This document shows positions 38,530 to 49,794 of a DNA stretch of 64,000 nucleotides, piece after piece; within the stretch, counting starts at the first letter, position 1; every line of letters starts with the position of its first letter. Where the stretch lies: positions 2,658,631 through 2,722,630 of the forward strand of contig JAJEKV010000037.1 of assembly GCA_021234155.1 (NCBI GenBank), read 5' to 3'. Made by a program: the position numbers and the translations under genes. A model generated the notes under the pieces. The model did not search any database. It was not told where the DNA came from and saw only the letters and a program-made list of their open reading frames with translations. The stretch comes from Isoetes taiwanensis. Its lineage: Eukaryota; Streptophyta; Lycopodiopsida; Isoetales; Isoetaceae.

Positions 38530-39600
38530 ATTTCCTTTTTTTTTTTTAAATGAATGTGGCCCTTTATTACTAAAAAGTATACAAACAGTATATGAGGGAC
38601 TCAAAACCTGATAGAAAGAATGTCCACTAAAGCAAAACTATCCACCACATACATAATACAGAAAATGAGAGAATAAATATCACCAGGAGCACAATTGAAT
38701 ATGAAATAAGCGTGAATGTGAAGATAGCGCTTCCAAATAATACTCTTGAGGTCATATTTTAAGGAAGAGAACTTATAGGCTTTCACAATATGACTATGAG
38801 CATCATTGAGTACTTAAGCATCTGGAAAGACTTGTCCTTTTAAGATGGGACAGACTGATAGGACATGCTAACTATTCAAATCACAATGAAATAGGTCCAA
38901 GAGCCACTGTCATACATGCCTATCATGCTGACACAAGAAGAAGCAGTGCTTAGTCATCTCATCCCTCTGCAATACAGAGAGGATAGATCACAGAGACATC
39001 TAAATGAAATATATAAACGACGGTATTTACTCGCACACATCTATGAATGATCTGCCACCATAAGATAGATAGCTTAGGATGGAGCAATTTATGCCATATC
39101 CAATGCCAGACCGCTTTTGATGAAGCTTAAGAATAATTGAAGGCCATTTTGGTGATGGAGGTAACACTTGAGGCTGGAGCAAAATAATATACATCGAATG
39201 CGCCAGTTGCGCCTCCTTGACACTGCCATGAGCGTTCCAAAGTTGGAGAGCCACGCCTTATGGATCTGGAGGAAGAATAGAAGCCATTTTTTGCCAAATG
39301 ACATGGTCCCAACGGAGGAGAAGAAACTTCAATCTGAACTCATTCCAAGTCAACAATCTTGTCTCATTATACCATGCAGATACTGTCAGCACACTGGTTG
39401 CTCACCATCGGAGAGGAGACCAAGGGACAATCTACCTGGCCGTCACCCAAAGGGATCCATCAACAGTTAGTTGTAGGATGGGTTCGGGCCATAGGATGAA
39501 CTGAAACAAAGTGCACATAGTCTTCCAAGCAGTTAGTAATCCCTTAAGGAAAGATGATGCATGTTGACCAGGATTTTGGCACCCGGACAACATAAGAAAA
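38530..39600 (-). mobile_element. LINE 3' fragment with zinc-binding RT tail, minus strand
   Basis: Minus-strand reading from about 39310 gives LILLEMA-type unclear sequence, then LHPKLSILWWQIIHRCV (about 39090-39030) and RDEMTKHCFFLCQHDRHV followed by QWLLDLFHCDLN (about 38960-38870). This matches the zf-RVT pattern that follows plant LINE reverse transcriptases (W+..IP..V..F.W, then CxxC...ETxxHxFxxC). A T run at 38536-38547 on the plus strand would be the element's 3' poly(A) tail. The element is 5'-truncated at about 39600, as is usual for LINEs. Confidence 0.7.
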
Positions 39601-39604
39601 AAGA

Positions 39605-41095
39605 AAATAAAAAGTTTGGAGGCTTTTTAGGGGGGGATTGTATATGATGGAGATTAATAATGTGGTTAAGAATCTTTAAAATAATTTTAAGAGTGGAGAT
39701 GAAGAGGTTGAGATGGATGGATAAGATTAAGGGATACACTGTATAAGAATCTTGAGGAGCACGAGCTCCTCCTCTTTCTGCTGTTCTTTGATTTTATGGA
39801 GGGTGGCAGCCTCTACATGATCAGGTTCAAGGTCCCTCCATGGTTCAGAGACATGGGGGATTTCTTTATTGTACTTGAAGTTTCTCATATAAAAAATTGT
39901 TTTAGGCCCAGATCTTTTTTCAAGCTTCTATTCCATTTTCTTCATGGCAGCACCTAAATGTTCTCGAATTTTGCCTTTTAAAGCCACCTAATGGGGATGT
40001 GGAAAAATCTGCCATCAGAATGGAGTCCTATACCGAGATGTTTTCCTTCCCTAGGATCAATTTTGGTGCTGCAATAATTTTTTCAACCAGCCATTCTTGC
40101 CCTTGGAGTTTCCAGCTATTCCATTACACACGAGCTATATCCTCTTGGTTGGGTTTGCATTCTTCCTTTACAAAGAGTCTAAATTTTTATTTCAGAAAGA
40201 GAGGTCTGCTTGGGCATGGCGATTGATATTTTTGGTTTGAAAAGACTATGCCACAAATCGAGATTTTGGGGAGTCATGGTTGTTATGCATCACATAATGT
40301 CCTGCTTTCACCCCCATTCTTTGAGGATTCGCATATACCGGGCCGCAATTCTAGTCGATGGTCGCAGTCCGTAGGAATGAAGGGAATAATAATTTCACTC
40401 TGCTCAGAAAGAGAACGCGGTCTCCTTGATATTGGATGGTGCTGAGCTTTAAGCAATTGAATCGATTTTAAAGGGTGATCCGGTGGTGATACTCCTCGCT
40501 GACCGGTCACATGTCCTAACGTAACACTGCAGGTGACGCCAGAAGGTACGATTGAGACTACGCGATTCATCACATTTCTAAAAACAAGTCTTAATTTATC
40601 CAAGCAGTGGTCATCCATGGAACCGGTGAGGGCTTTTAAAAAAGTCATCTTGAAAAAATCTCGAGGAAGGGTTTCTCCTTCATATAATCATGAAAACCCG
40701 AGCATGATGCTGAAACGCTGATGGAGTTGAATAACCTAAAAGGAACCACCTCAGAGGGCAAAAAGCACTTCACCGGGTGGTGAAGGTAGTCTTAAGTTGA
40801 TCGCCTTTGGATTTGAAATTTGATGGCAGCTTCAAAAACCATCCAACGCATAGAGTACATTACGACCAAATAATTCTTCCGCGTAACCCGGGTTTGTGAA
40901 GGGAAGTGAAGTGATCACGCCCGTGGCTCCATTTTGAGTTTGGCGATAGTCCACGAACGCCGATCTTACCGCGAAGCTTGAGAGAGAAATTGACGATGGG
41001 GCTCACCCATTCAATATTTGACTGTGAATCAAACCTCAGAGCGAAGTTTGAGTTAATTTCTAACCTTGACTCGGCCACTTAATTTAAGACGGTGA
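39605..41095. other. Unassigned stretch
   Basis: No gene recognised. Minus-strand 40648-40283 is open for 121 codons without motifs. From about 40300 onward CG-containing strings become frequent, marking entry to a different sequence compartment. Confidence 0.4.
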
Positions 41096-41099
41096 CTGC

Positions 41100-44000
41100 C
41101 GCGGTTAAGGGCTGCACGCGTAACGGATTTGGTAGGAATGGTGAGTTCCCCCGTCTTTGTTGATAATCAAGATTCTATAGCCCGCAAAAATGTGTTGAAC
41201 TTTTGAAGAGCGCGGATGGCTGCGTTCAAGTAGGGTGGTTAGAAGATTTGCGCCTAGGGCGGATCGGCCGATTGTTGCCACGTCCACAATCTCCACCTCG
41301 TGAGTTTGAATGGTGAGGAACACCGCGTCGCTTTGAACAATAAGGAGCAGGAGGATTGAAACATGACAGGAGGAGCCGATTTTGTGTTGTGGAAGAAAAG
41401 CCGCTATCGAGCCGCCATCCAACAAAGTTGGTTGGCTCTACGGACAAAGATAGAACGCCCGCCGCTAAGTGGAGAAAGTGCCGGCCTGGAAAAATGGTCA
41501 AGACGCTTGGAATTCTATCAGTGATGTGTAAGGGTCGAGCAGAGCAAACTAATACTGTCCCTGATTCAGTCATTCTCCTGTGATCACATGTTCGTGGTAG
41601 ATGAAAGATGCGACTCACCGCAGTGGAGCTCCCAACTCGATGTATATTCTGCGCTTCTTCGTAATCGCTATTCTGAGAGAGAAGGTTCCCATGATGTCAC
41701 CGTAGATGATCTTTACTGGCTTCAACCATGGTAGTATTGAGACATTTAATCATCCGTAATGATCTAGCCGGTCCATGGCCCAAGAATGAATAATACTTTT
41801 TGGTATGACGGGAGAAAGGTCTCACACCAACATCATAATCACCTAGACCACCGCTTTCCAAACAATCAATTCTAGAGGGAATCAGAATTTCTATATTGAT
41901 GTGGAGCAGTTGGTGTGACGCCTGAGGAAGCGCTGCGGATATGGCCATATTGGCCAACTTGATATCATAAGGGCACCAGAAAGTTGCTTTGATGCCCAAC
42001 CGCCTCGAGTTTATCTATGATAAAGATTGATAGCACTACTTCCATCTATCTGGAACATGATTGACTTGTTGATTGTCCACCGTGGCATGTACCGCGGGTG
42101 AGGTAGCCACCGCAGAATCGACCGCCAAAAACAAGGAGGCAACTCCGGTCCTCGGAGAGTAGACGAGTTTCAAATGGTGGCAAGACTCAAAGGATTTTGA
42201 TCTTCTACGAAGCTCTTCTTGGAGTTCCAAAGGAACATGAGGAGAACGACTCGCCAGGAGCCAAGGAGTCGTGGAGTCCTAAGCAACGAAGCAAAGAACT
42301 TCTTGAGAAGCTCCACCGTAGCCGTGATGTTGGGATATGTCCGGGAGGGTGAGAGGATCTGAGGTGCGCCATGACGACAGCCCGGTGGGTGGCGGTACAT
42401 TTGCCGCCAGGCGGCCTTCGCCACCGCATGAGGTTGAGGATACTTTGTCTCCGGGACTTGGGCATGACATGAGGCATGAGTTTATCCAACTGGGCAAAGT
42501 GAACCTTTTTGTCCTCAAAGATGAGGGATCGCGGTCGAACCGCAGCAAAGCAGTTGCGACGAGGAAGGCTGATGGTCAGGGCCGCGGATGCCCCGGGTCT
42601 CCGACGCGGAAACCAAACCAACCCAATTTGACGCTGAACCGAGGATTGAGAGCCCCATAAATTTCTTCCCGGGCTTGTTGATCCATCTGAGGAGTGCCGC
42701 GAGCCGGTTGATACCTTGATTGTTGAGGCATCGCCAGTGGTGGTTTTGAAGAACGTGATGAGGGCCCCGCTTTGCCATTTGGCATCCAAAGTTGATAGGT
42801 TGTGAGGCTGCACGGACGCTGGTTTGATTCGTGTCTGAAGTTGGACTTGAACTTGAGGAAGAGAGGGTAACGCCATGGTGGTATGACCCCATTCCAAAAC
42901 AACGATAGCACCGAAGCTTTTAGCAGGATCAAAAAGGAGGACTCGCTTGCTTTGTCCCCGCGGGCTGTCAGACATTGTTGATACCGCGAGTGAGGCCAGC
43001 TTGAAATCGTCGAGGTTGACATGGACGCTTGTTGTCGGAGGCTGGTCCGGACTCTGATAAACCACCCGCTCTGGCAATGTAGGGATGAGTGGTCGAAAGT
43101 GCATTCTTCCGTGGGTGATTGCACATGTTGCAACGCCATAAGAGGAGGGCCATTGAGGAGTTGTACTCATTGGCCGATGGCCTTGATATTTGGTAGATGT
43201 GGCACCCGTGATGGATCATGCTGAGGATTTGAGGCTGGAGGTCGGTCTTAGCCCGAGGTACCATGACGGGTGTGGAATGAAAGTGGAGCTCGAGAGCCAC
43301 ACGATGAAACATTAACTTAATGGATTGACGAAATTGATGGCCTCGCCCAAAGTCTTGGGGTGCAGGTATTCAGCCTGGCGACCATAGCGTGAGGAAGTTC
43401 GGAGAAACCCGCACGGTGATCCGTGGCTCGCGGTGGGTACTCTGGGTGTCATGAGGAGTATAGAGGGAAGACGATCCGCAAAAATCCCTGGCCGACCAGG
43501 CTCTTTGTCAATAAGACTCATTGAGTTGTTTGAGAAGAAGCTGATCATCATCCTGTGGTGCCATAGTGAGAAAGAAAAGCAATCTTCATATTCGGTTCAG
43601 TTTTGTTTCCAATGGCTTTTTGCTCTTGCCATGAGCCATTGATGAGGGGATCCACTCTAAAGGTGGTGGAAAAGATGTGGAACTTCAATTGAGGTTGAGC
43701 ATGACCATTTAGACGTTTCGTGAGCTCCTCAAATTCTTCCATATGAGCTTGAGCACTTTTGGTCTAATGGTTTGCCTTAGTGCCGCCAAAGGTTGAATAG
43801 GTCAACTTGAGAGTCTCCGAAAAGCATTGGGAATGGCCTCAAGGCATTAGAGAGGTATAAACATAAGGAGGAAATATAATGGGGCCAATCTCCCATGGAT
43901 TCCGTGATGGGGTGCCAAAGAAGCAGAAGATCCCAAGATGTGCAAAAGGAGGTTCATGGTGGAGGACCTTGGGGGTCCGTGGTCATGAGGTTTGAGATCG

Positions 44001-44560
44001 GTAAGAGTGTAAACTGGAAGTGTTTGTTGAAAGAAGATTGAGGATATGTCTGAACCTGGGGAGGGCCGAAAGAAACATGGAGATAACCCATTCCTCCAGG
44101 GGAGATGATGGCTGTGAAGGCAGAGGAGTATGGGCCGTGAGGAGATATGGGAATGCAGTGGCACTCTCTCGGAGGTGGAAATAAGTCGAGGTTGTCGAAC
44201 AGTGTATGATGAGGTGACTCAGATTGTGAACAATGCTTACACTGAGGAGAGCCGTGATTTGTGAGTGAACACGCAGGAGTGTGGCACCGACCGTGGTGCT
44301 CGTGGAGTTTAATATGGCCTCCTCAATATCATCATAACCTCGCGGTCAAGGCTATATCCGCAGCAACTTCACACGCTGAGGACGCTTCCAGTCAGACGCC
44401 ACCGCTAAGAAGCCTCCTGAGTGAAAGCTCTACATGGTAAAAGAAGGAAGGAAAGAAAATCCACTCCAAGAATCCGCCGACAGTTGTTTGGGGGTCTCAC
44501 CGAACTCCCCGCGAAGATAGTTCTACTGTGAGGACCCTTTTGATCAAACAGAGAATCCGT
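41100..44560 (-). other. Unidentified region with long, proline/serine-rich minus-strand frames
   Basis: Higher GC than neighbouring DNA, with minus-strand open frames overlapping or abutting one another: 44164-43847 (P/H/S-rich, SPHGPYSSAF nearby), 43742-43548 (starts MEEFEELTKRLNGHAQ), 43551-43312, 43312-42968, 43170-42205 and 42230-42036. Frame changes between them look like one interrupted protein-coding region, but no domain was recognised. It could be the interior of the LTR-like structure ending at about 44670, a gag-like polyprotein, or a captured host gene. Confidence 0.4.
42205..43170 (-). CDS. Hypothetical 321-codon open frame
   Basis: The longest open frame in the window (321 codons, ATG to stop). 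It is rich in S, P, R and Q, with the N-terminal part containing HVNLDDFKLASLAVSTMSDS and LLFDPAKSFGAIVVLEWG. The last third is arginine-rich with many RRP/PRR strings, suggesting that part may be read in the wrong frame. Overlapping minus-strand frames at 43139-42576 (187 codons) and 42892-42515 compete with it. No family was recognised; it may be part of a transposable-element protein. No membrane segment or signal peptide is evident. Confidence 0.3.
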   Translation of the reverse strand: MSTTPQWPSSYGVATCAITHGRMHFRPLIPTLPERVVYQSPDQPPTTSVHVNLDDFKLASLAVSTMSDSPRGQSKRVLLFDPAKSFGAIVVLEWGHTTMALPSLPQVQVQLQTRIKPASVQPHNLSTLDAKWQSGALITFFKTTTGDASTIKVSTGSRHSSDGSTSPGRNLWGSQSSVQRQIGLVWFPRRRPGASAALTISLPRRNCFAAVRPRSLIFEDKKVHFAQLDKLMPHVMPKSRRQSILNLMRWRRPPGGKCTATHRAVVMAHLRSSHPPGHIPTSRLRWSFSRSSLLRCLGLHDSLAPGESFSSCSFGTPRRAS

Positions 44561-44569
44561 AGTCGCGGT

Positions 44570-44770
44570 CACGCTGATTTGCAAAAGAAACAAGGGAAAG
44601 GGAAGGAAGAGAGAACAAGCAAAACAATAAGAACACAATGATGAGTACAAAACTCTTGATATCACGATGATACATGAGCTCAAATCAAGAGAGAAACGTA
44701 AGTGAGATAAGACCAAAACTCATCTAGCCCGTGAAGGCTAGCTCTACTCATATATAGTGCCAACACCTTT
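44570..44770 (-). repeat. Possible 5' LTR end and primer site, minus strand
   Basis: On the minus strand, an A/T-rich tract with 'actcatatatag'-like sequence leads to CATCG followed by TGATATCAAGAG (about 44672-44661), a degraded resemblance to the Met-tRNA primer site. If real, the unidentified coding region 41100-44560 would be this element's interior. No second LTR was found. Confidence 0.25.
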
Positions 44771-45108
44771 GGCTCCAATATAGACACTCACAAATCTCGT
44801 TTAATTCTCGGAAGGAGGCCCTGGATGGTAGGCCCGTCATGCGCTCTCGAAAGCCCGGAAAATGACGCCGACGCAAGGATGCGATCGCCACTGCTCCCAG
44901 GCGCTTGCCTCTTCTTTGCACGGGCGCTGGCCTTCGCTTTGGTCTTATATGGGCCTGACGAGTGACTCAGGCCCCGACCGGTAGGATCCTGTCTTTGACC
45001 TGGTCCGTCGTAGATGAATAGTCCCTCGCATCAGACGCATGCATCAATCACCAAGGTCACCATCTCAAGGACGTAAGATAACTTCAACTTCAATGTAGAA
45101 ATCAGCAA

Positions 45109-45339
45109 TCAGCATCTCCCCGTGATGATCAAATCATCAACATACAAAACCACAATGCACATTCTGCCTTCATGTGATTTGTAATAAAGATTGGGGCCCC
45201 GCCGTGACTTCTCACAACTCCCTCGGCCAAGAAAGAAAGTAATAATTTTCGTGATGCCAACATCTTGGAGCCCTCGCTTCAAGCCATAAATGCTTTTCTT
45301 CAAATGACAAACCAGCTGCTCCTTCCCTTGGAACAACAA
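45109..45339 (-). pseudogene. Copia reverse transcriptase fragment with YVDD active site
   Basis: Reads QLVCHLKKSIYGLKR, a damaged version of the usual QAPR-CW segment, PNLYYKSHEGRMCIVVLYVD and then DLIITG. The KSLYGLKQAPR and YVDDL motifs are the RVT_2 family hallmarks. One frameshift-like change lies at GLKRGLQDVG. Confidence 0.9.
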
Positions 45340-46465
45340 ATCCCGGAGGTTGAGTCATATGATCTTTTCTCCAAATCACCATTCAAAAAGGTGACTTTAA
45401 TGTCCATTTGAAATATTAACCAACCTTCATTGCGTAAAGAAGAGCTATAACCGGGATCCGAGCAGTGGACATTTTGGCTAATGGAGCAAACACTTCATCA
45501 TACCTAAGCCTTTTTCTGCAAAACCCTTGGCTACAAGTCTACGTTGACATCACCATCAAAGATGAAATTTGGTTTTTAAAACACCCATTTACGTACCAAT
45601 AACTTGCTTATCACCGAAGTTCAAATCCAATTTCATGTGCCTGCTTCCAGCAATTGGAGAGTATTCTTCTTCCCATTGCATGTTGCCACCAAGGATCACT
45701 AGCCGCTTATGAAAGAGGTGTGTGGATCAACATGATCCTCTAGACCTTGCCATTAAGACAAGGTTACATGATCCATTAGGACTTCAATTGTTTCTCCATC
45801 GCATATACCTATCTCCTAGGTTCAACAACAAAAACAACAAAAATGAACCGCTTCTCGCTAACAATTGTTTCTCCTGAGACGGCTGGATCTCCTAGGTTCA
45901 ACAACAGAGGTATAGCAGTGCTACAATAGAAATGTAATAGGTGGCCGGATCGTGTGCTACAAAGCATCTTCCATGTGCCGACTCTCCCGTATGAACCAAC
46001 CTCGCTTATGGACCATAGGGCTTAGTGGGATTGGGATACTCAAGTACACTACTTCTGTGCAAATGTGAGTTCAATCGGAGAAACCACTAGAGAGGGAAGA
46101 GAAAGGTCTACCAAGAAATGCTATCGTGATCTCCAACATCCAAGCCGGCCATTATCAGGAACTGGCAGAGAATCACCGAAGATATACCATCATACACGCA
46201 AAGATCTTCAACGAACCGAACCGACTCGCCATTAAATAACCTCGCTTTTGTTGGAAGAATCATACAACTTGTAACCTTCCCTCGGATTTTCCTGGATACC
46301 TAATGATGGCTTTGATAAAATTGCCATGCAACTTCCATACTTTCAGCCAAATATATGGAAGTATAAGCTAAGCATCCAAACACCCTCAAAATGAGACACA
46401 TCCGTTTCATTCTCCAAAATGCTTCATAAGGAGTCACATCCCTGACCGCTTCTAAGAGGGCTTAC

Positions 46466-46980
46466 CTATTTGCCAAATAAGGGGCCATTGCCACTACCGC
46501 TTCCCTCAAAAAGATTCAAAGTAGCTTGCTTCTTGTGACTCATCATAGATCTTGCCAAATCAAGCAAAGTTCTATTCCTCCTTTCAAATACACCATTTTG
46601 TGGATGACATAAGGAATGATTAATCGCCTTTTCAATACCTTCTTTCATGAGAGAAACTCATCAAAGGCATTAGAAACATATTCACCTCCATTATCACTTC
46701 TCAACTTTTTATTACTAACCCCGTCACCGCTTCGACCGGGCCGTTGAAGGCCTTGAACTCGCTTAAGCACCTCGCGATTTGGTAAAGGTAAAAGTATATA
46801 CCCAAGTGTACCATCGAGATCATCAATCGTGGTCAAGAAATACCTCTTTCCACCTAGTAAAACATCGCATATAGCACAAATCTCAATGCAAATGTACCAA
46901 GAGGTTGAGTCGCTTGGCCACAGCCTCGCTATGGAAAAGGCCGCTTGAGGTTGCTTTCCTGAAAGATGGGTATATAGCAC
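46466..46980 (-). pseudogene. Copia integrase core fragments
   Basis: Two adjoining minus-strand frames: 46980-46645 reads GGKRYFLTTIDDLDGTLGYI then LRSDNGGEYVSNAFDEFL, and 46648-46466 reads HPQNGVFERRNRTLLDLARS then MMSHK. TIDD, SDNGGEY and QNGVxERRNRTL hold the D,D,E catalytic triad and the flanking signature of the copia integrase core. A further fragment (ILRVFGCLAYTS, about 46375-46340) follows. Confidence 0.9.
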
Positions 46981-47169
46981 ACCTTCAAGCTTGACATTAT
47001 TTTAGAGAGGGAATAGTCAGAACTATCTTGTTCTTGTACAGCGCATGTACAAAGCAGTTGCTCTCCAACATAACCAAATGAACATGCCACGTGATGCTCA
47101 ACAAATAAATCAAGATATACAAGACCATGTTCGCCTTATAAATCAACTATTAAAGACATACAAGCCATT

Positions 47170-47580
47170 TTCGAGCCCACTATGCCATGAACCCAGACTT
47201 TTCTGGGTCAATTCCTTCAAGTGAATTCCTGCCCAAAGAGATGGTGCTTTGCCATTTCGGAGAACAATGTGATGGCCTTTTATCAAAACTCAGAAGAGAC
47301 ATGATATTAAACTGTAATCCTGAAAGAAAACGTGAATATTCCTCATCTTACTAACTACATCAAGGCCCATGCAAATTGAAAAAGCTACAATCCCTTTCCG
47401 TGATAGGAAGAGGAGAATATCCATCACCATCTTCACATCACCTCCAAATCGAAGCTCAAGTTCATAAAATACATCCAATCTCCAAGAAGTGATGCAGAAC
47501 CGCGGGCCCCCGGTCCAAAATCCGGCTTTTCCGTATAAAAGCCGCTGCCGCAAGATTCGATATTCTGTGATCAAGAGGGT
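47170..47580 (-). pseudogene. Copia protease and pre-integrase fragment
   Basis: Minus strand: ELELRFGGDVKMVMD, then SICMGLDVVSKMRNI, then KGHHIVLRNGKAP followed by LWAGIHLKELTQKSLGSWHS. This corresponds to the segment after the copia protease active site and the GAG_pre-integrase stretch (normally ..LWHxRLGH). The active-site region (DSGA) is not preserved; the sequence there reads WTGGPRFC. Confidence 0.65.
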
Positions 47581-48715
47581 ACACCTAACAGCACTTTGCT
47601 CTCCCTTAGAGTTGGATCACAGGCTTCTCGCGGTCACCAATTCTTTTGGGCTTTTTCTTTCTCCTTTCTTACAATTCAATCAGAGGACTTTTCACCACAC
47701 TCAAAGACTTGAACCCTTGGATTTTTACCATCGCACTTCATATTTTCTCGACTTCCTAGAGTTCCTTTATATCAGCAAACTTCTTCTTAGTGTCACCGAG
47801 AAATAGACACTGTAATTAGCATGGTCCACGCCCTATCCTTTGCTTCTCGCAGACCAACTCTCAGTTTTGCAAAGAGAATGGTTACTTTGGCTAAGTATCA
47901 ATCTTCTTTGTACCGATCTCTCGGGTTACATAATATCATACTAAGGCGAAGACCAACCAAGATGTCTTGAATCAGCTATTTTTCTGCACAAAGACTCCAC
48001 CGCCAAACCTATGTAATCCAAGCCATTGTTTTCTCCTCGAGTAAGGTATGATGCATTGCATTTGAAATCACCTAATTGGGCATGTTTGTTTTGGGTCACT
48101 GCTTTGGGTAGCCATACCTCTTTGCTAACAAGATATTTTCCAAAATGAGACCACGCCTCCTTAAACTCAAGAAAATGGTTGATTTCATGACCAATTATCT
48201 CTTCGTACCCAACATTTTGACAAGATCACAAGCTGTTTATCCCCAAGCAAGATTCTGGCCGACTTGGTTCTCGTAAAATCTTCACTGGCACCGGCCCTAT
48301 GTCACTAAATATCAAATAATTCATCATGAACTTCTTCCAAGTATGGTAATTATTATTATGAGCTTTGCATTATGTGAGAACTTGAATGGATCCATGGATT
48401 TCTCCTCTCGCTTTCAAATACCAAAAAGATGGCTGAGAAAAACAAATTCATCACCAAAACAAAAGTAATTCCAATTGTGAAAAAGTTGAATCTGAATTTT
48501 GTCGCCAAAAAAATCTTTAAAACCTAATCTCACACCGTAACTTGCCGGAAAATCGAAACTTCTTTCCAAAACACTTCCTCCAAAAAGCAATAATCTTCCA
48601 ATGTCAAGAAATGAGATTTCCCACCACCAAATCTCAGCCAAAGAACTCCTAGAAACGTATGGCTAATCCAATTTGATGCTTCTCCAATAGCTTGCTCTAT
48701 TCTTCCCTCAAGAAA

Positions 48716-48729
48716 GCCGCCCGATACCA
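48716..48729 (-). promoter_or_regulatory. Copia primer binding site
   Basis: Plus strand 'gccgcccgatacca' directly before TGataaaa of the LTR. On the minus strand it reads TGGTATCGGGCGGC next to the LTR's CA end, a damaged TGGTATCAGAGC. Confidence 0.65.
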
Positions 48730-49033
48730 TGATAAAACTAGTGCAAAACCAGCACAAACCCCATAAGATCTAATTCAAGAGATAGAATAGAAGAACAACT
48801 CTAACAGAAAAGCAATAGAAAATACAATTCTACTCGAAGCATTTCTATAGTACATAATGTACAATCAATATATACAACCGCGGAGACTAAGAATAGTAGT
48901 CTACCATTTAACCACCGGCCCACTAATTACTAAGATTCCATTTAGGGTTCTTGCTCAAAGGTCGGCTGTGTGCCGCTTCTTCTGCATATTTCTTCTTAAA
49001 GATTCTCGTGTGAGACCTCGTAATTCACACTCA
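48730..49033 (-). repeat. Copia 5' LTR
   Basis: About 304 bp. On the minus strand it starts TGAGTGTGAATTACGAGG and ends TTTTATCA, giving short TGA/TCA terminal repeats. The inner end touches the primer site. It contains 'tatataca'-type AT-rich DNA suitable for a promoter. No second copy is seen. Confidence 0.6.
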
Positions 49034-49189
49034 CCCCATGGTCCACTTGAAAAACATCAGCTGGTAGGTCTACATGTCCTCGCTTTCAAAGAATCCTACA
49101 TGTGGATTTGTGAAGGTATGGTTTTGTTCGAGCAATGGTGTTCTTTTTCAAAGGATCAAAACATCCAATCGTTGTTTTGTAGTTTCTTC

Positions 49190-49710
49190 TATTGTGACAT
49201 GTCATTTTATAATACAATCCAATCGAAAGAGTACTTGAATTTCTACATGCTCCACAATTCTATTGTCACATGTCTCTCATGTATGTATAAGAATATTTGA
49301 TTCTCTACATGTCCTATACTTCCATTCACATGTCTTATAGCAGTAGTATCGTATAATTTTATTTGCTAAGGCATTGTAGGAAAGAATACATGAATTACGA
49401 CATGTGTAATACTTCTATTGTCACATGTCTTTATAGAAGTTTCTAAAGAATACTTTGATTTCTTACATGTCATATGCTTCCATGTCACATGTCTTTATAG
49501 TAGTAGGACAGAAGTACTTATTTTGCTAAGGTATCAGGTGTTAAATACATGAATTACTTATTACGTGTAATACTTCATTCCTCACATGTCTTTATAGAAG
49601 TAGGAAAGAGTACTTGATTCTCTACATGTCCTATCCTTCCATATCACTTGCCCTATAAGTAGATGTAGTACTTGATTTACATATGTGATGCACGTGCACT
49701 CCATCACATG
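49190..49710. repeat. Satellite-like tandem repeat, period about 155-160 bp with half-units
   Basis: 'tctacatgtcctat' + 'cttcc' + 'tcacatgtc' + 'ttatag' recurs near 49300, 49465 and 49625. In between, 'aatacatgaattac' + 'gtgtaatacttc' recurs near 49386 and 49543. Within each unit the two halves are themselves similar (acatgt...cacatgtctttatag). Earlier diverged units reach back to about 49190. Confidence 0.75.
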
Positions 49711-49794
49711 TTCTTATAATTAGTATTCCATGTAAATTACGTTACTCAACTACTTCAATTACTTAACACCTATTTTTGCATAACGTATAATTCA

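Larger units (their letters stand above)
45085..49033 (-). mobile_element. Ty1/copia retrotransposon, minus strand, 3'-truncated
   Basis: The order on the minus strand is LTR (49033-48730), primer site (48729-48716), gag region, protease/pre-integrase (about 47580-47170), integrase (46980-46466) and reverse transcriptase (45339-45109), the copia arrangement of integrase before RT. Sequence after YVDDLIITG stops resembling pol at about 45085, and no 3' LTR was found, so the RNase H end is missing. Frame breaks often coincide with CG-containing changes such as 'ccctcg' where homologues predict 'cttg'. Confidence 0.8.
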
